This document shows, piece after piece, positions 53,136 to 61,789 of a DNA stretch of 64,000 nucleotides. A program made the translations under genes and the position numbers. The first letter of the stretch is position 1, and each line of letters opens with the position of its first letter. The DNA comes from Actinoalloteichus hymeniacidonis (lineage in GTDB: Bacteria; Actinomycetota; Actinomycetes; Mycobacteriales; Pseudonocardiaceae), in the NCBI RefSeq assembly GCF_014203365.1, contig NZ_JACHIS010000001.1, positions 4,402,001 to 4,466,000 of the forward strand, written 5' to 3'. A model generated the notes under the pieces. That model saw only the letters and a list, made by a program, of their open reading frames with translations, was not told the origin of the DNA and did no database searches.

Positions 53136-53744
53136 TCAGTCGTCGTAGGACACGCGGTGCGACAACACCGAGTCCGCGCAGCTCAGGTGCACCTCGATCT
53201 CGTCCTCGTCGGATTCGAACTGCACCGTCACACCCGGCGGCTCGTCGTCGTCCCCGTCCTCGTTATCGACGTCGACCCCGAAGGCCTGCGCCGGGCTCGC
53301 AGACAGGACCTCCACCCGGCCCTGCGCGCAGCGGGCGGTCACCATTCCGCCTGGCGTCTCGATCAGTTCCGGGGAGACCGCGCCGCCCTGATCAGGCTGG
53401 TTCTGTCCCTCTTCAGCCTGGCCCCCTGATTGGTCCGGTTCCTCCGACGGCGCCGGTCCGCCGGTGGCGGGCGGCCCATCGCCCTGGGGGTCCGGCGGCG
53501 GGCTCGGGGTCGAATCGGGCTCATTGGGATCGGGCCGGTTCTCCTCGGCACTCGCCGTCGCGTCCGCAGCTGCGATCCGGCCCTCTACCTCGTCCTGGCT
53601 CAACGGCCGGACCACCGAGTCGGTGATGCCCGCACCGATGGCACTGAGCGCCGCAACGCCCACCGTGGTCGCCACCACGGCGGCCACCGCCCACCCCACG
53701 ACGCCCAACGCCGTCTTGCCCCGTACGGGCTTCTCACCGCTCAT
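53136..53744 (-). CDS. Membrane-anchored acidic protein of unknown function
   Basis: About 202 aa from ATG 53744 (or three codons earlier, 53753). A short cytoplasmic KPVRGK stretch, one membrane helix at about residues 12-38 (ALGVVGWAVAAVVATTVGVAAL), then a disordered region rich in Pro, Glu, Asp, Gly and Gln (about 55-125). A compact C-terminal domain of ~75 residues has two cysteines (TARCAQGR and HLSCADSV) that could form a disulfide outside the cell. No family recognised. It is divergent from a two-component system whose regulator-like direct repeats also occur in its own promoter region, so it may be the sensor's target or accessory protein. Confidence 0.65.
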   Translation of the reverse strand: MSGEKPVRGKTALGVVGWAVAAVVATTVGVAALSAIGAGITDSVVRPLSQDEVEGRIAAADATASAEENRPDPNEPDSTPSPPPDPQGDGPPATGGPAPSEEPDQSGGQAEEGQNQPDQGGAVSPELIETPGGMVTARCAQGRVEVLSASPAQAFGVDVDNEDGDDDEPPGVTVQFESDEDEIEVHLSCADSVLSHRVSYDD

Positions 53745-53763
53745 GCCACCCACCCTGACTCCA

Positions 53764-53784
53764 ACACGGTTAAGGCGACACTAA
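53764..53784. promoter_or_regulatory. Candidate response-regulator half-sites (near the anchored acidic protein gene)
   Basis: GGTTAA at 53768-53773 and CACTAA at 53779-53784, start-to-start 11 bases, within ACACGGTTAAGG (53764-53775). The same ACACGGYTAAGG and 11-base spacing recur at 53873-53892. OmpR/PhoB regulators bind such tandem half-sites. Confidence 0.4.
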
Positions 53785-53872
53785 AGCGTCGCTAGCGGTT
53801 CTCCCCCCTCGACGCGGATCGGCCTGCTTTCGTCATCGACGGCGACACCGAGGCGGCAAGGACGAATTCTCT

Positions 53873-53900
53873 GGTTAATACACGGCTAAGGGTGCCTTAG
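53873..53900. promoter_or_regulatory. Candidate response-regulator half-sites and palindrome (near the response-regulator gene)
   Basis: GGTTAA at 53873-53878 and GGCTAA at 53884-53889, 11 bases apart, followed by a perfect CTAAGG-GTG-CCTTAG palindrome (53886-53900). Located 50-80 bases before the regulator start, suggesting autoregulation. An IdeR-type site was considered but does not match well. Confidence 0.45.
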
Positions 53901-53950
53901 GACTAGTCCGGCATGCGAGAGAGTGCCGCGTCCTCGGTTAGCGTTCTCGG

Positions 53951-54634
53951 GTGGCCCATCTACTGCTGATCGAGGACGACGCGACGATTCGGACCGCGCT
54001 GACCCGCGCGTTGACCGAGCGCGGCCATGCCGTCGCCTCGGCGAGAACGGCGATGGACGGTCTGTCTCAGGCTGTCGCCGACCGACCCGACCTCGTGGTG
54101 CTCGACCTCGGGCTCCCCGACATGGACGGCCGGGAGATGCTGCGGATGCTTCGGGCGGTCAGCAGAGTTCCGGTGATCGTGGCCACGGCCAGAGACGACG
54201 AGACCGAGATCATCGCGGCGCTCGACGCGGGTGCCGACGACTACCTGACCAAACCCTTCGGAGCAGGCCAGCTCGATGCACGCGTTCGAGCCGTGCTGCG
54301 CCGGGGCGCCGAGGAGGACGAGGACCCGACCGTCGTGGTCGGTGGCCTGCGGGTCAACGCCCGGGCCCGCGAGGCGGAGCTCGAAGGCAGGCGGTTGGAG
54401 CTGACGCCCCGGGAGTTCGACCTGCTGCATTACCTGGCCTCCCGTCCCGGCGAGGTGGTCAGCAAACGGGAGTTGTTGACAGAGGTCTGGCAGGTCCCCT
54501 ACGGCGGGGCGGACAAGACGGTGGACGTCCATCTGTCCTGGCTGCGTCGGAAACTCGGGGAGACCGCCCAGCAGGCCCGCTATCTGCACACGGTGCGCGG
54601 GGTCGGCGTCAAACTCGCCGCACCGCAGGGATGA
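53951..54634 (+). CDS. OmpR/PhoB-family response regulator
   Basis: 227 aa. Receiver domain with Asp9, Asp10, phospho-acceptor Asp52 (VVLDLGLPD), Thr79 and Lys101 (TKPF), then a winged-helix DNA-binding domain from ~125 with LTPREFDLLHYLA and the recognition region VDVHLSWLRRKLGE. GTG 53951 is the first sensible start. Ten bases upstream of the kinase gene. Probably binds the tandem repeats before its own gene. Signal unknown. Confidence 0.93.
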   Translation: MAHLLLIEDDATIRTALTRALTERGHAVASARTAMDGLSQAVADRPDLVVLDLGLPDMDGREMLRMLRAVSRVPVIVATARDDETEIIAALDAGADDYLTKPFGAGQLDARVRAVLRRGAEEDEDPTVVVGGLRVNARAREAELEGRRLELTPREFDLLHYLASRPGEVVSKRELLTEVWQVPYGGADKTVDVHLSWLRRKLGETAQQARYLHTVRGVGVKLAAPQG

Positions 54635-54644
54635 GGGGACGACG

Positions 54645-55970
54645 ATGAGACGTCGACTGGCGATACTGGTCGCGACCACCACCTCCTTGGTGCTGGTGGC
54701 CTTCCTGGTCCCGTTGGCCCTGCTGATCCGCAGCTTCGCCGAGGACCGCGCGGTTCATGCGGCGACCGTCGAGGCGCAGTCGCTGATCTGGATGGTGGCC
54801 AATACCGATACCGCGGAGCTGCAACGCGGGCTACGCACCCAGGGGCTCGCCGAGCAACCGGTGAGCATCTATCTACCCGACGGCACCGTGGTCGGCGAGC
54901 AGACGCCGCCCACGCGCGCCGTCGAGCTGGCCATGCGGGGCCAGAGCCTGGCGGCCGAGACGCCGGAAGGCCGGGAGATCCTCTTCGCCACGGTCGACGC
55001 CGACGGCCAGACCGCCGTGATCCGGACGTTGGTGACCACGGAGGCGATGAGCGGGGGTGTGGTCCGCTCCTGGCTGATCCTGGCCCTACTGGGCGTCGTC
55101 CTGATGGCCGTCAGTGTCCTGGTGTCGGACCGGTTGGCGCACTCCCTGGTCCGGCCGACCCGCAGACTCGCCGATGTCTCGCATCGGTTGGCAGGCGGCG
55201 AACTGGATGCCCGTGCCACGCCGGAGGGCCCGGAGGAACTACGGGATGTCGCGGGCGGGCTCAACCATCTTGCCGGGCGGATCAAGGAGCTTCTCCGGGA
55301 GGAACGTGAAACCGTAGCCGACCTGTCGCACCGGTTGCGCACCCCGTTGACCTCGATGAAGTTGGAGGCGGAGAGTCTCAGCGACCCGGCTGATGCGCGC
55401 CGGATCGGCGCATCGGTGGCGGAGTTGGAACGTGCGGTGAGCGAGATCATCGGTGATGCGCGCAGGCGGGCCGTCGAGACCGGGGCGCACGCCGTGCCGG
55501 TCCTCTGCGACGCGGCGGCCGTGGTGCGTGACCGGGTGCAGTTCTGGTCGGTGCTGGCCGAGGACACCGAGCGACCGGTGGAACTGGATCTGGCACTGGG
55601 CCCGGTCCTGGTCGCGCTACCCGAGTCCGATCTGGCCGCCTGCGTCGACGCACTGTTGGGCAATATCTTCGCCCATACGCCGGATGGATCGGCATTCGCG
55701 GTCCGGCTGCTCGCCTGGCCGACCGGCGGGGCGCGGCTGGTGGTCGCCGACGCGGGCCCCGGCTTCGCCGGGCTCATCGACGGGCATACCGGACCGCTGC
55801 GTCGGGGGGCCAGTGGAGCGGGCTCCACCGGGTTGGGGCTGGACATCGCACGCCGGACGGCCACCGCATCCGGTGGCACGGTGCGGCTGGGTGCCTCGGA
55901 GTGGGGCGGCGCGCAGATCACCCTGGATCTCGGTGCGCCGAAGGAGCTCTCTCCCGGTCAGAACGGGTAG
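54645..55970 (+). CDS. Sensor histidine kinase
   Basis: 441 aa. Membrane helices at residues ~6-28 and ~140-160 enclose a ~110-residue extracellular sensor; HAMP is at ~161-215. The phosphorylated His229 lies in VADLSHRLRTPLTSMK; the N-box is LGNIFAHTPDG near 336-346; G boxes are VVADAGPGFAG and TGLGLDIARR. It has the complete set of catalytic motifs. ATG 54645, GAGGGG upstream. Partner of the regulator immediately before it. Confidence 0.93.
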   Translation: MRRRLAILVATTTSLVLVAFLVPLALLIRSFAEDRAVHAATVEAQSLIWMVANTDTAELQRGLRTQGLAEQPVSIYLPDGTVVGEQTPPTRAVELAMRGQSLAAETPEGREILFATVDADGQTAVIRTLVTTEAMSGGVVRSWLILALLGVVLMAVSVLVSDRLAHSLVRPTRRLADVSHRLAGGELDARATPEGPEELRDVAGGLNHLAGRIKELLREERETVADLSHRLRTPLTSMKLEAESLSDPADARRIGASVAELERAVSEIIGDARRRAVETGAHAVPVLCDAAAVVRDRVQFWSVLAEDTERPVELDLALGPVLVALPESDLAACVDALLGNIFAHTPDGSAFAVRLLAWPTGGARLVVADAGPGFAGLIDGHTGPLRRGASGAGSTGLGLDIARRTATASGGTVRLGASEWGGAQITLDLGAPKELSPGQNG

Positions 55971-55998
55971 CGGCAGCCGACGGCGTGGCGTCGCAGCC

Positions 55999-56448
55999 TC
56001 AATTCCGCGGCGCCTCGCCTGCTCCCGAGGTGGCCGCAGCGGCGCTGAGGTTTCCGGCCATCGTCCGCAGGACGCGCAATGTGGTCCGATAATCCTCATC
56101 GGAGACGCCGGACGCGGTCAGGCTACGGAACTCGTGGGCGTGTTCGGCTGCCGCGCTCCAGGCCACCACTCCATCGGCGGTGAGTTCGTGGCGCCCGGAT
56201 CGGTCGGAGATCCATCCCCTGCGCTCCAGATCTGCCAACAGCCGTTCGGCGTCGGGCAGCGTCAGGAAGGGTTGCAGCTCGATGATCAGCTCGGGTGTCT
56301 CCCTCGGCCTGGCACGGAGCACCGAGAGAACCTGCCATTGCCGTCTGCTCAGGTCCGCAGTGGCCAGAGCGGCATCGAATCCGTCCTCGATCAGTTGATC
56401 CAGATGCTTGAGCCAGAAGCCGATCGGCGTCCTGATCTCGTCCGTCAC
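55999..56448 (-). CDS. MarR-type winged-helix regulator
   Basis: 149 aa, with helical dimerisation ends and a winged helix in the middle: LSRRQWQVLSVLRARPRETPELI (cited in part), LPDAERLLADLERRGWI as recognition segment and wing SDRSGRHELTADG. GTG 56448 with GAGGAGG 6 bases upstream is far better than the frame start at 56562. Target unknown. Convergent with the histidine kinase, 28 bases from its stop. Confidence 0.75.
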   Translation of the reverse strand: MTDEIRTPIGFWLKHLDQLIEDGFDAALATADLSRRQWQVLSVLRARPRETPELIIELQPFLTLPDAERLLADLERRGWISDRSGRHELTADGVVAWSAAAEHAHEFRSLTASGVSDEDYRTTLRVLRTMAGNLSAAAATSGAGEAPRN

Positions 56449-56688
56449 GGTGCCTCCTCGCCAGAACGTGTGTGCTGGGCGCCCACGCGCCGAATCCGAT
56501 TCTGTGCTCGATGGCCGATCGATCGGTCGAACCGGTGTCGCCTCGGCTCGCTCCTCGGACACAGCGCTTGATGATCGAAGACCTACCAGACAGTATCGGG
56601 ATCAACCGATTCGGCCTTCCCCGCCTCTGGGCCCCTCAAGATCGAGCCCCGACGTTGTTCTTCGGCACGAAGCCGACCGGTGCCGGAG

Positions 56689-59397
56689 TCACCGCAGTCG
56701 TCGAGGTCCGATATCGGCACTGGGTTCCGGCCCGAGCACGATCCGAGCCCCGGTGACGAATGCACCCGCCGTCGAGGACAGCACCGGCTCCAAGGACAAC
56801 GCCCGCACGGACTGCACGTCCTCCGCCAAGGCCGAGACCCGCGATACCAGGTCCTCCAAGGCAGTCAGATCGGTCGGCTCGCTGCCTCGATATCCCGTGA
56901 GCAGCGGCGCCGCCCGTGGTTCGCGGATCACCGAGGCGACATCGATGTCGGTCAACGGAACCGCCCGGTAGACACGATCGCCGAGGAGATCGCCGACGAT
57001 CCCGGCCAAGCCGAACGAGAGCAGCGTGCCGAACGACGGATCGTCCTGCACCCCGAGACGGCAGGAGACACCTCGGGGAGCCATCCGCTGTACATAGACG
57101 GCGGGTTCGGTGGAGATCGTCCGCAGACTGCGATAGGCCGCCTCGACCTCGGCCCGACCGCCGAGATCCAACCGCACGCCGACCAGGTCGGGCCGATGCC
57201 GGAATCGCGGGTCGGTGCTCTTCAAGACCACCGGATACCCGAGTTCCTCGGCCATTGCCACCACGTCGTCGACCGAATCGGCCTGCGCGAACGGCACCAA
57301 CTCGATGCCGTAGTGGGCGAGCAGCTCGGTGGTCTGTGCGTCGGTCAAGGTGATCGGCTCCGGCCCCGCGGCCGCCCGCCACGCCGTCACCGCGTCGGCG
57401 GCACGTTGCACGGCGAGTCCGGCGGGTCGACTTGCGACACCCTGCGGCGCGCTCCGCCACCGGGCGTATCGGGCCGCTCGTGCCAAGGCGGCCACCGCTC
57501 GCTCGGGGCTGGGATAGGAGGGCACCGACCCATACCCCGGCGAACCACCCAGACCGGCGACGGCGAGCTCATCCGGAATGCCCTCGGCGGCCAGGAAGGT
57601 CGAGACGACCGGTTTACGCGTCCCGCCCGGCGGAGCGGACACCGCCTCACGCAGGGCGCGGGCATAGGCGCTGCCCGCGACGGAGATCGGCGGCACGAAC
57701 ACCGCGACCAACGCGTCCACATCGGGAGAACCGATGGCCGACCGCACCGCGGTCGCGAACTCCTCCGGGCTGGCCGAGGCACCGACATCCACCGGGCCGT
57801 CGGCCAAGGTGAGGCCCTCGACGTGCACGGCGTCCGAGGCCAGCAGACCCAGCGCGGTCGAGTTGCCCACCACGGCCACCCGGAGACCATCGGGCAGGGG
57901 TTGGTGTGCCAGCACCAGCGCCGTATCGAAGAGTTGTGCCAGCGTCTCCACGCGGATGACACCCGATTGCTCGAACAGGGCCGCGACGCCCGCCTCATCG
58001 ACGGGCACGGCGGTCGCGGCGAGCGCGGGCGGGCCCGCGTGTCTGCCGGATTTCACCGCGACGATCGGCTTCGTACGGCCGAGTCGGCGGGCCAGCCTGC
58101 CGAACTTCCGGGGGTTGCCGAAGGATTCGAGATAGAGCAGCACCACATCGGTGCCGGAATCGGTCTGCCAGTACTGCAGCAGGTCGTTGCCGGACACATC
58201 GGCACGGTTTCCCGCCGAGACGAACGTCGACAGCCCCAGGCCGCGACTCGCCGCCGTGGCGAGGATCGCGGTGCCGAGCGCACCCGACTGGCAGAAGAAT
58301 CCGACGCGGCCCATTCCGGGCAGCCTCGGGGCCAATGTCGCGTTCAACCGGACCGCGACGTCGTTGTTGACCACGCCCAGCGCATTCGGTCCGACGACCC
58401 GCATGCCGTGTGCCCGGGCGGCCTCCACCAACCTGCGCTCGGCGACCAGGCCGTCCGCTCCGGTCTCACCGAAGCCCGCACTGACCACCACGAGCGCCTT
58501 GACGCCCTTGGCGAGACATCCGTCGAGCACCTCGTCCATCCGCGCGGCGGGCACGGTGACCACGGCGAGATCGACCGCGTCCGGGATGTCGAGCACTTCC
58601 GGGTAGGCCCGGACTCCCCGCACCGAGCGGTGTTCGCCGTTCACCGGATACACCGGGCCCGCGAAGTCGGCGGCCAACAGGTTCGTCAGCACCGCGTTGC
58701 CGATCTTCGAGCGATCGCTCGACGCGCCGATCACGGCCACCGAGCGTGGATGCAGCAGATTGTGGACGCTACGGGCTTCGGCGGCCTGTTCCCGGGATCT
58801 CACCACCTCCACGGACCGAACCGTGGGATCGATGGTGAACTCCAGGTGCAGCGCGCCCTCGGCCGGCTCGCGGCGGATCGAGTACCCGGCAGCGCGGAAC
58901 ACCGCGACCATCTGCCCGTTCTCGGCGAGGACCTCCGCCTCGAAACGTCGGAGACCGCGCTCGCGTCCTGCCGCCGCAAGATGCTCCAGCAGGATCGAGC
59001 CGAGCCCTCGGCCCTGATGCCCGTCCTCGACGACGAACGCCACCTCGGCGGAATCGCCGCCGGGCAACCGATCGAAGCGGCCGACCGCGACGATGTCGCC
59101 ACCGAGCACCGCACCGAAGGCGACCCGTTCATGGTGGTCCACCGTGCTGAACCGCCGGACGTCGGCTGCGGGCATTCGGGGATAGGCGCCGAAATAGCGG
59201 AGATATCGGGTGCGCTCGCTCATCCGAGAATGCAGCGCCACCAGCCGAGGCCCGTCCTCGGGGCGCAGCGGGCGAAGGTGCACGGTGCCGCCGTCGCTGA
59301 GCACGACGTCGGCCGCCCAGTGCTCGGGTGGTTCGGCGCCGACCGGGTTCGTCGCTGCGGACAGCACACCGTCGGTGTCCTCGGGTGGGTGTTCCAT
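56689..59397 (-). CDS. Protein acetyltransferase Pat: N-terminal GNAT fused to acyl-CoA-synthetase (NDP-forming)-like domains
   Basis: 902 aa. GNAT domain about residues 30-190 (VRF-like opening, AEVAFVVEDGHQGRGLGS with the acetyl-CoA site). CoA-binding Rossmann domain from ~213 (LLHPRSVAVIGASSDRSKIG, cited in part), succinyl-CoA-ligase-like domain ~350-510 (FFCQSGALGTAI) and ATP-grasp domain ~660-890 (TDAQTTELLAHYGIELVPF). The GNAT-first order is that of actinobacterial (S. lividans PatA) enzymes, the reverse of E. coli/Salmonella Pat. The catalytic His of true ADP-forming synthetases, normally in a SHTG motif after SGR, is absent (KSGRHAGPPALAATAVP near 446-463). The large part is therefore probably a sensor, not a ligase. 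ATG 59397, 48 bases after acuC. Confidence 0.85.
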   Translation of the reverse strand: MEHPPEDTDGVLSAATNPVGAEPPEHWAADVVLSDGGTVHLRPLRPEDGPRLVALHSRMSERTRYLRYFGAYPRMPAADVRRFSTVDHHERVAFGAVLGGDIVAVGRFDRLPGGDSAEVAFVVEDGHQGRGLGSILLEHLAAAGRERGLRRFEAEVLAENGQMVAVFRAAGYSIRREPAEGALHLEFTIDPTVRSVEVVRSREQAAEARSVHNLLHPRSVAVIGASSDRSKIGNAVLTNLLAADFAGPVYPVNGEHRSVRGVRAYPEVLDIPDAVDLAVVTVPAARMDEVLDGCLAKGVKALVVVSAGFGETGADGLVAERRLVEAARAHGMRVVGPNALGVVNNDVAVRLNATLAPRLPGMGRVGFFCQSGALGTAILATAASRGLGLSTFVSAGNRADVSGNDLLQYWQTDSGTDVVLLYLESFGNPRKFGRLARRLGRTKPIVAVKSGRHAGPPALAATAVPVDEAGVAALFEQSGVIRVETLAQLFDTALVLAHQPLPDGLRVAVVGNSTALGLLASDAVHVEGLTLADGPVDVGASASPEEFATAVRSAIGSPDVDALVAVFVPPISVAGSAYARALREAVSAPPGGTRKPVVSTFLAAEGIPDELAVAGLGGSPGYGSVPSYPSPERAVAALARAARYARWRSAPQGVASRPAGLAVQRAADAVTAWRAAAGPEPITLTDAQTTELLAHYGIELVPFAQADSVDDVVAMAEELGYPVVLKSTDPRFRHRPDLVGVRLDLGGRAEVEAAYRSLRTISTEPAVYVQRMAPRGVSCRLGVQDDPSFGTLLSFGLAGIVGDLLGDRVYRAVPLTDIDVASVIREPRAAPLLTGYRGSEPTDLTALEDLVSRVSALAEDVQSVRALSLEPVLSSTAGAFVTGARIVLGPEPSADIGPRRLR

Positions 59398-59445
59398 CGG
59401 TCGCCCGACCTCCTCACCACCGCCTCGCCACCGACCGCGTACCGA

Positions 59446-60672
59446 TCAGTCGCGTCGATCCTCGGGATCCAGACCGTACAACGGGAACGCCGCACGCCGG
59501 GTGGCCAACACGGCCCGATCGACGTCCTGGGAGACATCGCCGTCCCACGGTGTGAAGCACACGTCACCGAGTTCCGTCGTGTCGACGGCGCCCTCGTCGT
59601 GCCGTTCCCGGTCCGTCATCGCCATCGGCATGGCGATCCCACCGGCCGACTCCTGCGCATGGGACCGCCACTCCGCCGGTACCGCCGTGTCCGGGTCCAG
59701 ATCGCGGTCCGTCAGCACGGCCAACAGGTGCGTCCACGATCTCGGCACCACTCGATGCAACGCGTATCCACCGCCGCCGAGGGCCAGCCAGCGCCCGTCG
59801 GCGTAGGTGTCGGCCAGGGCGCGCAGTGTCCGGTAGATCGTCCGGTGGCCGTCGACGGTCAAGGACAGATCGGCCAACGGGTCCTCTCGGTGGGTGTCGA
59901 CGCCGCATTGGGTCACGAGGATCTGCGGCTCGAACTCGGCCAGCAGTGAGGGAACGACCGCGTGGAAGGCGCGCTGCCACCCGGCGTCGGAGGTTCCCGG
60001 CGGCAGAGCCAGATTCACCGCGCGGCCGGGCGCGGCCGGACCGCCCAGGTCGGAGGCCAGGCCCGTTCCCGGCCACAGTGTGCGCGGATGCTGGTGAACG
60101 GACACGGTCAATACCCGTGGATCGTGGTAGAAGGCGGCCTGCACGCCGTCGCCGTGGTGGACATCGACGTCGAGATAGGCGATCCGCTCCACACCCTGAT
60201 CGAGCAGCCAGGCGATGGCCACCGCGCAGTCGTTGTAGACACAGAAGCCTGCCGCGTTACCCGACATCGCATGGTGCAGACCGCCTGCGATGTTCACGGC
60301 GCGGCTGACTCGGCCCTCGAGGATCTCCCTCGCCGCCGCCACCGAGGCGCCCGCGATCAACGCCGATGCATCGTGCATGCCGGGGAAGACGGGGTTGTCG
60401 ACGGTGCCCAGGCCGAAGTGGTCGACAAGGCCGCTCGGCATCCGGTCCGCACCGTTGGAGGCGGCCCGCACCGCCGCGAGGTAATCCCTGCGGTGCACGG
60501 TGGCGAGGAGATCGTCATCGGCTGGATCGGGCCGCAGCCTCCGGACACCGGTCAGGACGCCCAATGCATCCGCCAGCCGCATCGTCAGGTCCAACCGGAT
60601 CGGCGCCAGCGGGTGATTCGGCCCGAGGTCGTATCCCAGCAGTGCCTCGTCCCACACGATCGCCGTCGACAC
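59446..60672 (-). CDS. acuC: Acetoin utilization deacetylase AcuC (class I-like lysine deacetylase)
   Basis: 408 aa zinc-dependent deacetylase that removes acetyl groups from proteins such as acetyl-CoA synthetase. The active-site paired histidines are in GGLHHAM near 131-137, the zinc-binding DVDVHHGDG near 173-181, and the further Asp in GVDTHREDPL near 256-265; GGGGYAL near 297 carries the transition-state region. GTG 60672 (or the adjacent GTG 60675); the frame upstream is not family-like. First gene of an acuC-pat operon, giving writer and eraser of lysine acetylation in one transcript. Confidence 0.92.
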   Translation of the reverse strand: MSTAIVWDEALLGYDLGPNHPLAPIRLDLTMRLADALGVLTGVRRLRPDPADDDLLATVHRRDYLAAVRAASNGADRMPSGLVDHFGLGTVDNPVFPGMHDASALIAGASVAAAREILEGRVSRAVNIAGGLHHAMSGNAAGFCVYNDCAVAIAWLLDQGVERIAYLDVDVHHGDGVQAAFYHDPRVLTVSVHQHPRTLWPGTGLASDLGGPAAPGRAVNLALPPGTSDAGWQRAFHAVVPSLLAEFEPQILVTQCGVDTHREDPLADLSLTVDGHRTIYRTLRALADTYADGRWLALGGGGYALHRVVPRSWTHLLAVLTDRDLDPDTAVPAEWRSHAQESAGGIAMPMAMTDRERHDEGAVDTTELGDVCFTPWDGDVSQDVDRAVLATRRAAFPLYGLDPEDRRD

Positions 60673-60959
60673 CACTCGTCGACGGTACCGCGTGCGCTTT
60701 CTCGGACTCGGGGTGAAGCGCTGCGCCGACCGCGTGCACAAGTGTCGCAGACCGCGCGGAAACGGACACCGTGCGTCGGGAATGCGAGAACGGTGTGCCT
60801 GCCGACGGGGTCGTCGGTTACCGTTTCTGCGATCCCGCCAGCTCCCGCAGCTCCGCGAGGTCGCCAAATGGTGCCGGACCCGGTGATCAGCCGCGGTGGA
60901 TTCCCGCCGTTATCGTGAAACCGTACGCTCTCGGCGCCCGTCTGAAAGGTATGCGCGCC

Positions 60960-61625
60960 ATGTCTCAGCGAAGCCTCACCACCGCGATCAGCGCTGTCCT
61001 GCTCGTCTTCGGGTTAGGAGCGTGCGCCACCCCGGTAGCAGGCACCGCATCGCCCGAACCGGGTGCAGGCAGCGCACAGCCGAGCGAGGATTCCGACCCG
61101 TCGGCCGAGGACGACGGCGGTGACTCCGACCTGCCGAGCATTCCGCTGCCTGATCCGCAGGACCCGACCTCCGGTTCCGGCGACGATTCCGGCGGCGGTG
61201 GTTCCTCCGACGGCGCGAAGGACCCCGAGTCGGTGGCGAGCTTCTGCGAGCTGGTGAGCGCGGATGAGATCGGGAATGCGGTGGGTTCGCCCAATATGGG
61301 CGAGCCCTCGGACTACAGCACGATCTGCAGCTACTCCATCGACCTCGATGGAACCTCGTACAACTACCTCGGTTTCGGAACCACCAACTGGAGCGGGGAG
61401 CCCACCGAGGAGGGTCAGGAAGCGGCCGAGGTACTGGGCAAGCCCGGATACCGGCTGGTCACCGAGGACCGTTGCGACCTCGGAATGGTCATCAACGAGG
61501 ACCCCAACGTCTACTTCAACGCCATCTACGTGGACCTGGACACCTTCGGCAACGTCACCAAGGACCTGTGTCCCTCGGCGGAGGCCACGATCCAGCTGAT
61601 CTACGACGCGCTCCCCAGCGCCTGA
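60960..61625 (+). CDS. DUF3558-like lipoprotein
   Basis: 221 aa. Lipoprotein signal with lipobox LGAC (Cys22), then ~65 residues of Ser/Asp/Pro/Gly-rich linker. The compact domain starts FCELVSADEIGNAVGSP near residue 90, with cysteines in FCEL, TICSYS, DRCDLG and DLCPS. The opening CxLVxxDEI and later CxY pattern is typical of the actinobacterial DUF3558 surface lipoproteins, whose function is unknown. ATG 60960 has AAAGG 10 bases upstream; an alternative ATG is at 60951. Divergent from acuC; ends before a strong terminator. Confidence 0.7.
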   Translation: MSQRSLTTAISAVLLVFGLGACATPVAGTASPEPGAGSAQPSEDSDPSAEDDGGDSDLPSIPLPDPQDPTSGSGDDSGGGGSSDGAKDPESVASFCELVSADEIGNAVGSPNMGEPSDYSTICSYSIDLDGTSYNYLGFGTTNWSGEPTEEGQEAAEVLGKPGYRLVTEDRCDLGMVINEDPNVYFNAIYVDLDTFGNVTKDLCPSAEATIQLIYDALPSA

Positions 61626-61697
61626 GCCGCAGCCGGGATCGGGATCGCGTTCCCGGGCCGGTGGGTGGCATGGCAGCGATGGACAGTCGCAGCGCGC

Positions 61698-61733
61698 AAT
61701 CCCGGTGCATCTCAGGTGAGGTGCGCCGGGATT
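61698..61733. terminator. Bidirectional terminator between the lipoprotein and sulfurtransferase genes
   Basis: AATCCCGGTGCA pairs with TGCGCCGGGATT (one G-T pair) around an inner CTCA/TGAG stem; TTTCG follows on the + strand. Lies between convergent genes. Confidence 0.8.
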
Positions 61734-61789
61734 TCGCGTTCTCCGCACCGTTTTCGGGCCGCAGGTGACTCCTGGGCCACAGGCAACGC

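Noticed and set aside
53886-53900. CTAAGG-GTG-CCTTAG as a possible IdeR/DtxR box
   Set aside because: It lacks the TTAGG-TTAGSCTAACCTAA pattern and spacing; better explained as part of a response-regulator site.
56680-59949. 1089-codon open frame on the + strand
   Set aside because: Antisense to the Pat gene and the end of acuC; Arg/His/Gly-rich with no recognisable protein features.
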